From Hypericum androsaemum (Eukaryota > Streptophyta > Magnoliopsida > Malpighiales > Hypericaceae): a stretch of DNA of 64,000 nucleotides. Both the position numbers and the translations under genes were made by a program. The stretch is from assembly GCA_963995505.1 (NCBI GenBank), contig OZ023192.1, positions 2,649,001-2,713,000 on the forward strand. The letters run 5' to 3'. The notes under the pieces were generated by a model. That model was not told the origin of the DNA. It made no database searches and was given only the letters and a program-made list of their open reading frames with translations. Below are positions 34,527-44,145 of this stretch, one piece after another; the stretch's first letter is position 1, and each line of letters opens with the position of its first letter.

Positions 34527-35009
34527 TAGACCTGACCACGGTTCGAATTTGGACAAATTCGAATCGAATTTATTCAAATTCGAATTCATCAAAACATTAA
34601 ACCATATTCAATTCTTCACAAGACAAATCGAATACGAATTATGAATTTTTGAATTCGAATCGAATTTGAATCAAATTATAATCGAATTATAATTGAATTA
34701 TAACCGAATTTTTCCCTCTCAAATCCCCCCATTTTATTTGAATTTTTTTAACATATATTATTATTATATGTACATGAATTTGAATCGAATTTAACACGAA
34801 TTTAACTCGAATCAAATTTTCGAATCGAATTCGAATTAAATTCGCCGGTTTTGCGAATAATAAATATCTTGAACCGTATTCAATTCATTTTATGACGAAT
34901 TCGAATCAAATTTTTTACGAATCAAATTATTGACGAATCGAATCGAATTTTTAACGAATCGAATCGAATCACGAATCAGATTCAATTCATGGCCAGGTCT
35001 AACTATCCG
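34519..35009. mobile_element. hAT-like MITE with perfect 8-bp TSD
   Basis: The element 34527-35001 has termini TAGACCTGACCA and TGGCCAGGTCTA. The exact duplication ACTATCCG lies at 34519-34526 and 35002-35009. The duplicated flank at 49.60 kb (GGATGTACAATCTGCGTGAT) is the uninterrupted site. Confidence 0.92.
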
Positions 35010-35067
35010 CATGATGGTTATAAACAAGATTACCACACCTATAATTAATAATGTGGAACTCCAAACA

Positions 35068-35206
35068 CAATTCTCATAGATTTTTCCACGACATTAATAG
35101 TGGGTCGTAGCTCCCCTTAACTTTTTTTTGTTGCACTAATAGAGTTCGATGCATTCCAAGTCATTAAGGCGACTATTTGGGTTCAGTGGCAGTGGACTCT
35201 AGCAAT
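35068..35206. repeat. Duplicated flank R1, copy c
   Basis: R1 block interrupted after CTCTAGCA by a LINE-like fragment. It resumes at about 35596 (TTTGCATTTCTATGGGTTTG). Confidence 0.75.
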
Positions 35207-35595
35207 TTTTTTTATGAGAAGTTAAATTTATTTATAATTATAATAGTGGCTAGAATGAGAATTTGTGTCCTTGTAGCCGTCGACTTCGTTAAACCATGAA
35301 ACGGCAAAATTCGTTGAGAAAAAACTGAACTATGGGAAAGAGTAGCATGATAACACCAAAAAAAACAAAGTTGTTTTCCCGCCCCAAGAAAAAAAAAGGG
35401 TCAAAAGACCACCCTGAATAGTTACAGTTACAGACTCTTTTCCTAAGCAATTGGGCCAAAATGGCAATTGCAAATAGAAACACAAAGACGAGATAAATAG
35501 GACCAAAAGTCCATAAAGACAAAACACCCAGCAAGGCCCAAACAGGAAAGAGGCGAGAGCCCAATAGCATATCCAGAGAACTTCGAATCTTCAAT
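35207..35595 (-). mobile_element. LINE-like retroposed fragment in R1
   Basis: The plus strand begins with a T run followed by ATGAGAAGTTAAATTTATTT, which on the minus strand reads as an A-ended 3' terminus like the other LINE fragments here. It splits an R1 copy. No recognised domain in its frames. Confidence 0.55.
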
Positions 35596-35668
35596 TGTAT
35601 TTGCATTTCTATGGGTTTGCGGAAATTGGAAGATTGGAGGATGCAAAAGGGTCAACAAGTCAAAAAGA

Positions 35669-35975
35669 ATAATTTTATGTGATGTCCATAAAGGTATTTC
35701 TGTCAAACAAATTTAGGCATAATGGAAGTTTAACTTTAGACAGAAAATGGTGCCGGCTAAACAGTCCACTTTTTCTAATTACATGCAGTAAAAAACTGTC
35801 ATGTCTTTTGTTGTTTATTTTTATAAAAATAAAATAACTCTATCACAAAACCCAAAAAAACAACTTCAGTTTGGATGGAAAAATATTTCCTCTTACGTTA
35901 AATTACCCACTTGATCCTCCGTTTGGTGGACTTGACCGGCTTCTCTTGGGCCGAAAATAAACACACGAGTCAGGC
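35669..35975. repeat. Duplicated flank R2, copy b
   Basis: F-box upstream block as at 30841, continuing to AGCCCAGCAAATATAAATTA at about 36004-36023. Confidence 0.8.
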
Positions 35976-36019
35976 AAATTGCGGTCTTTGCAAAACTTGA
36001 AAGCCCAGCAAATATAAAT

Positions 36020-36926
36020 TAAAGGATGAGAATTAGACCCTTACCTGAGGATCTACCCTGATCCAGACCCGAAGGGGCCAAGATCTGTTGACTTTGACCG
36101 GGTCTGGACCCTGATCCTGCCCGGATTCTGATATTTTAAAAGGATAAGGGCATGGATATGGATCTATAGGATCCTGCCCTGATCCTACCCGAAATTTTTA
36201 AATTAATATAATATATATTAATTATTAGACATAATACCAAATTCTCAATTTTTTTGGTAGATAAATATTCTTTATTAAAACAAAAATTGAAAACAGAGCA
36301 AGCGAAAAAAGAAAGACAAGATACATGGTCCCGATATTTACATCGGTTACAATCTCACCCCCGACCAAAACGTTCCCTCAATTTTAAGAGGTGAAGAAGA
36401 GGGACCTATAAATCTTTGTAGGCAATCAAGAAAGTGAGCAGCGATTGATTGTGAATGATCGAGGCATTCGTCCAAAAGACCCACTCTTGGGCATGAAAGA
36501 GCACAGAATTCAAGAGAAGCTCATTATCGCACCTCGCCTCATTGAAGATAATACCATTACGAAGCAACCACATGCCCCAAGTAATAGCAGTGAAAATCAC
36601 GAACCAAATTCTCAATTTTAACTTACCTAACTTCAATTTTTTTATTTGCTTGTTTGATTTCTTTGTATTGATATGTTTAATGAATGAAAATATCTCATTG
36701 CTATTTAAAAACTATCAAAAGATAATTTAATTTTTTTGAATTATATATTTTATAAAAAATACGGACCCGCGGGTCGTCCTGATCCTACCCGATTTTTTAG
36801 GACCCAGATCCTGTCCGAATCCTTATTTTTAAAGAGGATAAAGGTAAGGATCTGGATCGACTATTTAAAAAGAGGGTAAGAATCTGGGTTCTATGGATCT
36901 TACCCGGATCCTGCCCATTGCCACCT
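36020..36926. mobile_element. GATCCTGCCC-type hAT-like element with nested LINE
   Basis: Arms rich in GGATCCTGCCC / GGGTAGGATC face each other. The right end (complement) reads TAGAGGTGGCAATGGGCAGG, typical of TAGGGGTGGCAA hAT-type elements. The duplicated flank at 53.36 kb (GCAAATATAAATTAAACTAA) has no insert here. The target duplication is not clear. Confidence 0.65.
36236..36619 (-). mobile_element. 5'-truncated LINE (L1-type), 17-bp TSD
   Basis: The insert lies between identical 17-bp repeats ACCAAATTCTCAATTTT at 36236-36252 and 36603-36619. A T run at its left is the poly(A) end of a minus-strand copy. The minus frame (36636-36406) encodes ..TAITWGMWLLRNGIIFNE.., matching the W..W..RN..IF motif at the C-terminal end of plant LINE ORF2. 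It is nested in the hAT-like element. Confidence 0.88.
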
Positions 36927-37141
36927 CTAAACTAAACAGTGGAAAAAAGACAAGCAAACATTAATTATTCAACAGACCCACACACCAACAGTGTCCTAAA
37001 ATTCTTAACATTCTAGACGAGCCACAACAATTACGAAGTAATTTCAATAATATCTTTTACGTGAATCAAGACATATTTAAAGGAATCAAAATCCTTTGGG
37101 ACGGGACGAAAAACTCTCATCGGTATTTAACTACCCAAATT

Positions 37142-37690
37142 TACGATAAACAACTGTTATATGCAACCCTGTGTTAAGGATGTTTCTCGAACTTCCTGAA
37201 TTCAGTTTAAAGACACCCGATTATACCCCTCATATTGTTGATTTCGGATTTGATGTTAAAAGAACGATTACAAGGTTATTAGGATCCCAATGCCAAGTTT
37301 AGGTGTTCCTAGGCAATATAAGATATTTGAGTTGAGTCAAAATGCTTGGAAGATTGTTACCCCTAACAAATTTCCTGCTGGTTTGTCTGAACAGATCGAT
37401 CCATTGGATTAGTGCCACCATTGTCGCATTTGATTTCGTCGAAGAGACATTCCTAGAAATAAATTTGCCGGATGCATTGAAGAACCCAGAAGATTCCGTA
37501 AAGATTATGGTGAAAGAAAGGAGATACTTATCCGGATTACATTATGGTCCAAACTATTCACTTTCCACGAATCGATAATGGGGATTCCTTGGAAAATATT
37601 CTGTTTCAGGACAAATGGTAAATTGCTTGTAATAACGGGGTATGATTTGCTTGTTTCCTATGATCTTGCGGTTGAACGTACAAGAAGCGA
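37142..37690 (+). pseudogene. F-box gene fragment
   Basis: Starts at the NPVLRISL/ELPEFSLKTPDY region, then FGFDVK with a frameshift, SQNAWKIVTPNKFPA, HWISATIVAFDFVEETFLEINLP and VKIMVKERRYLSG. The N-terminal F-box and several stretches are missing. Non-functional. Confidence 0.85.
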
Positions 37691-37994
37691 GTATTGATGG
37701 CTCTTGTTATGTGAGTGTTTCTGAAGGAGTTCTGTTGTCCAGACAGAGGAGGCTTGTGTGGCTGAGAACTGAGGACTGAGGACTGTGCTATGTTGCGGGT
37801 AATTTGGTAGTGGGAGCTGTTATATATTTATATGCAACTTATGCCCCGGAAGATTTATTCCAATTTTATACTAATATTACATCTGCTCAAATTAGAACTC
37901 TAAATTTCTATCAATTCATATTTAAGTGCTCTTCAAGACCTGTTCAGGATCTTGGAAGGTTATGATGGTATTCGTTGTCTAGCCCAGCCTGAAA

Positions 37995-39050
37995 TTGGAT
38001 AAATTTCTCTCAGATCATTAGTATTTAATAAAACATCCGGTTAGAGTCTTACTATTTTGAATAACCTCTATTGGTCTTACTAATTTAAAAAAATGTAACT
38101 CTCAAGATCTACCGTTGATATTAACAGTCAACATAAATTCTTTTATAACCATGATATCCTGCAAAAAGAAATTTTAAAAAAAGAAACCTAATTCTTTTCT
38201 CCTCCGTCGTCTTCGCCGGAATCAAAAGAAGACGAGAACGGGCTTTGTCCTCCACCGGAACTGCCGCCGAAAAATTGAAACTCGATTAAAATCCATCTTC
38301 AATGGAGGCGGTGAACTTCGTGAAGCCAAATTGAAACTCCGATAAAAATCCATCTTCAAGCCAAATCCATCGTCAAGCTCCGATTAAACCAAATTAAAAT
38401 CCATCGTCAAGCCAAATTAAAATCCGCCGAAATTGAAGCTCCGATTAAACCAAATTAAAACTCCCTTGGCTTCTATGGAGGCGGTGAACTTCGACCCAAA
38501 TTAAAAGGGCAAATTCCCTTCTGTCCCTTAGGGGATGATCTCGTGGAAGATGGTGTTTCTTTATTAAAAGAAATTGGGTTTGTCAAATTGGGAGACGAGG
38601 GCATCTATGAGGGCTTCTATTTGGGTGTTCACAGCCGGAAGTCAGCGGCTCGGAGACGAGGGCTTTCTGAGGGTGGATGAGCTCCTGGTTGTCCTTGGAA
38701 CGGTGGTCGGAGACCGTGGCGCCGGAGAGGGAGAGCTGGTGGCGGGTCAAGAAGAGGCAGGAGGAGCTAACGACATCGGCGTCGCCGTAGATGGTTTGAG
38801 GCCGGTGGAGGAGAAAGCCCACTCTCGTCTTCTTTTGATTCCGGCGAAGACGACGGAGGAGAAAAGAATTGGTTTTTTTTTTATAAAAAAAATTTCGCAA
38901 GGTTATATTGACCGCTATCATCAGCGGTAGACTCGTTAAGAACTTGAGACATAATTTTTTTCAAATTAGAAGGACCGATAAATATTATTGAAAACAGTAA
39001 AGACTAAACTGAGTTTTTTGTTAAATAACATGGACCTGAAAGTAATTACT
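37995..39050. mobile_element. Non-autonomous MULE-type element with long TIRs
   Basis: The left arm (about 37996-38240) and right arm (about 38800-39047) are inverted repeats; for example CCTCCGTCGTCTTCGCCGGA on the left faces TCCGGCGAAGACGACGGAGG on the right. A GC-rich centre (38580-38800) could be captured gene sequence, but I recognise no protein. It ends CCC directly before the MTK2 flank AAACAGACTTGG, the position where another MULE ends before MTK1. Confidence 0.75.
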
Positions 39051-39444
39051 CTAAAATCCCAAACAGACTTGGACAAAACGGAACCACGCCAAAATCCTAT
39101 TGACTTAATTTTTTGAAGAGCAAAAATCTTATTGACTTTTTTTTTATAGAATTAAAATCCTATTGACTTAAACGACCATCTTTTAAAAAGACCAGGTTCA
39201 ATGAACCACGCGGGAGAATATTGTGTGTTTTGGTGCGAAGAGAATGTTTTCTTCAATTAATAATTATTATTTTTAGTTTGTATCAGTCAGTATCACGTAT
39301 TATTAAACTTGTGGAAGTTGAATTTTTATTTATTTATAAGCAAAAATATACATATATATCTCTAGAGTAAAGAGAGCCCATAGAGAATAAGAAAGAAGAA
39401 GAAACGCCGCAAAGACCATTTTCTTTGTTCTTGTCGGGAAAAAA

Positions 39445-41973
39445 ATGGCGTTCTCGGAGTTCAGACCGCTCGATGAGAAGTCTCTAATAGAATACAGCAA
39501 GGCGACCCCATCTCTCTCCGACAAGGTTGGGAGCAACTGCCATGACTTGCAGATCAAAGAGGTTGGAGATGGGAACCTCAACTTTGTGTACATCGTTACG
39601 AGCCCCTCCGGCTCTTGTGTCATCAAGCAGGTAAGGAAATGTTCTATGATGATCTTCATGAAGCTAGAAACTACGGGGGAAATAAAACTTGGGTTTTTGG
39701 TGTTTTGTGTTAAAGATGGGGTTTTTGAGGGTTTTGGGACTCTGGGTAGTGGTGGTGGCTAAGTTAAAGGTTGGAACTTTGAACTGTTATTAATGGAAAT
39801 GAGAGTTCGTTTGGGTGGAATTGAGTTTGTTGCTGATCTGGTATGTGCAATTTGTTGAAGATTGTGATTGTAGAGGTTTTTGGGTATCTGGGTCTTTTTT
39901 GGCTGCTGTAAAAAAGTTAGGTTTGGATAACGAGGCTTCAGGAGCTTCAAGTTTAGGTCTTTTACCTGATGCCTTGGGAGAAAATGAAGTTGTTGAAAAG
40001 AGAGGGAATTTTTTCCGATTCATGTTCCTCCAAGTTTTGTTGTTTTTTGATGGTCTTTGTTTTTTCGCACAGGCGCTTCCGTATATCCGTCTTATTGGAG
40101 AGTCGTGGCCGATGACCAAGGAAAGGGCCTATTTTGAGGCACTGGCACTTAAACAGCATGGTGTGTTGTGCCCGGAACATGTGCCTGAGGTGTACCATTT
40201 TGACCGTACTATGTCTTTGATTGGTATGAGATACTTGGAGCCACCACACATAATTTTAAGGAAAGGGTTGATTGCTGGGATTGTCTATCCGCTTTTAGCT
40301 GAGCACATGGCAGATTATATGGCGAAGACCCTTTATTATACATCCCTTCTTTATCGCACCACTACAGAGTATAAACGTGATGGTGCGTGATGGATAGACT
40401 ACTGTCGATTCTTTAATTTAAATAGATAAGGGTTCCTTGCAAAAGCGGTTTTAATGAATTTTATTGCTCTTTGGTCAGTTGCGGAATTCTGTGGGAATGT
40501 GGAGCTATGCAGGCTGACTGAACAGGTTGTTTTCTCTGATCCTTATAAAGTCTCGGAGTACAACCGCTGGACTTCTCCATACCTTGATCTTGATGCCAAG
40601 GCTGTTCGTGAAGACTATGCCCTGAAGCTTGAAGTAGCTGAGCTGAAATCCAAGTATTGTTTCCAGTCCTATATTGCCAATACTCCTTTACTAGTCTTGT
40701 GCCAACGTCTTGAACCTTTGAGAGGATCATTAGCTAACAGAAAATGAATTTTCTTGGAAGGTTTTGTGAAAGAGCACAAGCCTTGATACATGGAGATCTC
40801 CACACTAGTTCTGTCATGGTTACTGAAACGTCAACTCAAGTCATTGATCCTGAATTTGCCTTCTATGGCCCAATGGGTTTTGACATTGGGGCTTTCATCG
40901 GGAATTTGATCCTGGCATTCTTTGCACAAGATGGGCATGCAAATGAAGCCCATGATCGACAGGTTAGCTTAACCTCTCCTTTTGCAAATTTTAAGAGACT
41001 CCCTGCAAAGAGTTTTTGTTTTTTCTTTGTCTTCTCCAAATTGGTACTATTTGTTTTGGTGTTCTTGGATTGAAAACCACTGTCCTTTTGCTCTTTCTTC
41101 AGGTAGCCTCCTAGTTTTTGTTAAATCTGTAATTTGTTGGGTTTTTAGTAATTACAGGGAGTTCTTCTTATTGTCAGTGTAAGCTTCATTTCCTAACTGC
41201 GATCAGTGATCATTCCTTCGAGCTTTCATGCACCATCCATTAATGTATAATTGCGTGAGTTTCTTGCACAGACATATAAAGATTGGATTCTGAGAACAAC
41301 TGAAGAGACTTGGACTTCCTTTTACAAAAAATTCACTGCATTGTGGGATGAACACAAGAGTGGCTCTGGCGAGGCTTATCTTTCAGCTATTTACGACAAT
41401 TCCGAGCTTCAGCAACTTGCTCGGGAAAAGTTCCTGACAGAATTGTTCCATGATTCCCTTGGATTTGGTGCGGCTAAAATGATTAGGTGAGTTCTGTGCC
41501 TGACTCATTCAGCATCTTATAGTTTTTGTATTCAGTTTGCGATGACCAGTCCAAATAACTTGCAGTTGTTCCTTTGACCTTTTTTACCTGCTTGAACTTG
41601 TGACCTCTTTATAACTTATTCATGACTCACAGCTCTTTAGTCCGGCATGGGCTTTGTTTACCATGCAAATCTATAGAGTAGAATTTTCGATATTTTTCTT
41701 TGACTTGTAATTTACTAGATGTTAACTGGAACGAGTCTCCGGAACACCAGTGTCTTCTTGGTCCCCAATGTATAATGGTTTTCATCCAAATGTTTCAATC
41801 GCAGGCGAATTGTTGGTGTAGCACACGTCGAGGATTTTGAATCAATTCAGGATGCAAGCAAAAGGGCTCACTGCGAGCAGAAAGCTCTCGAGTTTGCAAA
41901 GAAGCTTCTGAAAGACAGACGGAAGTTCCGCACAATTTGTGAAGTTGTATGTGCTGTCAGGGAACAACAGTAA
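39445..41973 (+). CDS. MTK: 5-methylthioribose kinase, copy 2
   Basis: Six exons, 39445-39630, 40073-40382, 40479-40653, 40761-40962, 41272-41486 and 41805-41973, have exactly the lengths of copy 1 and give 418 aa. The nucleotide loop [11 protein letters not shown], the catalytic loop [12 protein letters not shown] (Gly to Ser after HGDLHT relative to copy 1), [18 protein letters not shown] and the C-terminal block are present. Differences from copy 1 are scattered substitutions, and introns also align, so the duplication is recent. Both copies look functional. The HGDLHTG to HGDLHTS change lies in the catalytic loop and may matter. Confidence 0.94.
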
Positions 41974-42354
41974 TGACCTCTTTCAGGCAGAGCCTTTGAG
42001 CTTCTTCTCATTCTCGAACTAGACAATCCTCGTCCTGGAAGAAGAAGACGACTGCTTAAACAGGTAGATAGTACCTGCTTCAAAAGCGTAATCCAATTGC
42101 AGGGATGTTCATGGTTGATGCCTTTGCCCCTCCTATATTGTATATCTGATCCAATTTTTATTCGGCCTTGGATTTGGCATATAACGTAAGAGGTGGTGTT
42201 TTTTCTATGATTTGTGGTATATTCTGTTATATTTACGAACGACGACTATTTCAATTCGCTTAAAAGAGATTACAATTCAGGACACCACCTCTATATGGCA
42301 TGTCCTTGACAAAATATATTCCGGATCATAATACATGCTGCTGGAAGCACAACT
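41974..42354. other. MTK2 3' flank
   Basis: 3' untranslated and intergenic sequence with copies near 26.5 and 27.96 kb. No additional gene. Confidence 0.55.
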
Positions 42355-43350
42355 TTATTTTAATTGGTATAACATACCATTTTTCCACCTTCCATAACTA
42401 AAACCTAAACTTCCATACTTGGCTTTGTAATCAGTCCAAAGCTGATCAACACTCTTCCCCAACAAATCAACAAAGTACTCATCACTATAACCCGTCAGCA
42501 TCTTCTTGTTCAGTTCAGCCACAAACCCATCGCCGAGGCCATTGCAGTAGTCCAAGAACCGAGCCGTGACGTCGTAGCCCTGGTCCCACCTATCTCCTTG
42601 CCCCGGCTGGACCCAATGGCTCGGTGCGTAGTTAGCCTTTAGCCTCACGTAATCAGCTATCCCTTCAATTAGCCCTCCCGGGGTCTGTCCGTTTCCGTTC
42701 CACTGCCACACGTGGGTCATCTCGTGGTACAACACTCCGGTGATCTCTGTCTTCACATCGCCGGTGTAGTTCCCAATGTAGCTCGAGCTGACGTGGATCT
42801 CGTTGTTGATGGTATAAGCAACACCTCCCATGTCGTCCACGAACATGTCCACCTTTTTTTTGACAAGTGAAATTTGTATTAATGATAACGCCAGACCACT
42901 TAAAAAAATCTTGCGCCGTAAATTAGGCAGTCGTAGAAATTTGAAGGATGCTTGCTGATAAATGAAAAAGTTTACGAAAAATAAAAAAAATCCATATTTT
43001 TCAGACTTATAAATTGGACCCGACAACCTTTCAGTTACGATACAGTATTCTCCAACAAAAAATGTTGCTGTAAGTTAGGCCTAAAAAGATTGCTCAAGAA
43101 GAGTGAACGTGCTCACTTGTACAACATTTTTCCTGTCTGCCAGGTTATGTTGCTCGAACACTTCCCATATGAAGCCCGTGGCGGAGGAGAGTGTTTGCTC
43201 GGAGTAGTCAACCCCGATCGCCGTCGTGAACGTCACACCGCCCCCGGTGTTGCCGGCGTTGTAGGTCACTGTGTAGTCCACGGCATTGGTGAGTTTTAGG
43301 GTTAGTGTTAAAGTTACGAGCACAAAGAGGAGGAAAATGTTCCTTAGCAT
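42355..43350 (-). CDS. BSP-family (PR-17-like) gene interrupted by a LINE-type insertion
   Basis: The N-terminal part (43350 down to about 43117) encodes the signal peptide MLRNIFLLFVLVTLTLTLKL, VDYTVTYNAG and LADRKNVVQ. The C-terminal part (about 42852 down to 42355) encodes VDMFVDDMGGVAY, the zinc motif HEMTHVWQW, GLIEGIADYVRLKANYAP and YKAKYGS. Between them are about 265 bp of inserted sequence. Read through, the frame stops soon after the insertion begins. If the insert were removed at GTGAGC...AAAAG|GTGG, the frame would be continuous (VVQ-VDMFVDD). One extra base near the end removes the usual YGG stop and adds about 14 residues. It may be a pseudogene or a gene with a new intron. Confidence 0.75.
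42841..43117 (-). mobile_element. LINE-like 3' fragment inside BSP
   Basis: On the minus strand the insert starts after GTGAGCACGTTC and ends in an A8 tail followed by GTGGACATGTTC, an imperfect 12-bp target duplication (nine of twelve). Its 3' end (TTAATACAAATTTCACTTGT then A run) resembles the other LINE tails here. Its 5' part is shared with the BSP fragment at 33.65 kb, so insertion preceded that duplication. Confidence 0.72.
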
Positions 43351-43440
43351 GGTTGCAAGTTAGTTTTATAACTTGTTTGTTTTGACAGAGTATTATTTTT
43401 GCGTGTGGCACTTGCAAGAAATGTGTTGATGCTCTTGGGT

Positions 43441-43448
43441 TTATATAA
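43441..43448 (-). promoter_or_regulatory. TATA box of the 43-kb BSP copy
   Basis: TTATATAA 91 bp upstream of the start codon, at the same distance as in the 33.99-kb copy. Confidence 0.6.
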
Positions 43449-43608
43449 GAGCTGACAATATTGGATATCTGTCTAAGGAAAATGATCAACAGTTTCGATC
43501 AGACGATTTTTTATATAATTTGAATTAGTAAAAGTCTGATATTTGTTGATGACAGACCTTAAAATTAACCTTCAGGCATGATGACATTATAGAGATTAAC
43601 CCGCTGAC

Positions 43609-44054
43609 TGTTAGGAAATAACCCACTTCCCGTGGACCCAAACAACGCAGCGAACAAGACAGGAGCAAGATCTACGAAAAACAAGAATAACAGATTTGGT
43701 AACCCGGTTCGATCTTAACCGATCTACGTCCGGGGGCGTACCAAGCCAGGAGAACGTCTCTCTGTCTGCCAGGAAGAAGAAGAAGAAAACAGTGACGGAG
43801 GAGCGGGGTATTTATAGTGCCAATAAACCTAGGAACCAAAAAAAAACACACACGTAGGGGCATTTTTGTCCACGTTTCATTTCGTCGTCGACGCGTACCG
43901 TTTAGGCGCTGCCCCCTTAAACCCCCGCTAGGTGGCGCTGCCCCCTAGACCCCCGCGACCTGACCTGGCAGGTCGATCCCAGTTCTGGACGGGGGCTACG
44001 CCCCCCCCCCCCCCCCCCCCCCCCCCGCGGTGTCCGAAGTCTCCATACCCAACA
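43609..44054 (-). repeat. Copia 3' LTR (with deletion and C26 tract)
   Basis: Lacks about 95 bp present at about 48200-48294 in the other LTR. It contains an uninterrupted run of 26 C at 44001-44026, against 15 C in the other LTR. Confidence 0.93.
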
Positions 44055-44145
44055 ATCTCCCACCTGGAGACTGACCTCAACACCTGCCGCCATTCACTTG
44101 ATGACCCCTTCTCCTTTTCACCTCTTGGTACGCCGGGTCTTTTCT

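Noticed and set aside
38574..38930. Possible captured gene inside the 38-kb MULE
   Set aside because: The GC-rich centre has open frames on both strands, but I could not recognise a protein, and part of the frame lies within the TIR.
9887..41973. OMT genes and MTK as one methionine/SAM metabolic gene cluster
   Set aside because: MTK recycles methylthioadenosine (from ethylene, polyamine or nicotianamine synthesis), not the S-adenosylhomocysteine made by OMTs. The adjacency is explained by tandem duplication and no linking enzyme is present.
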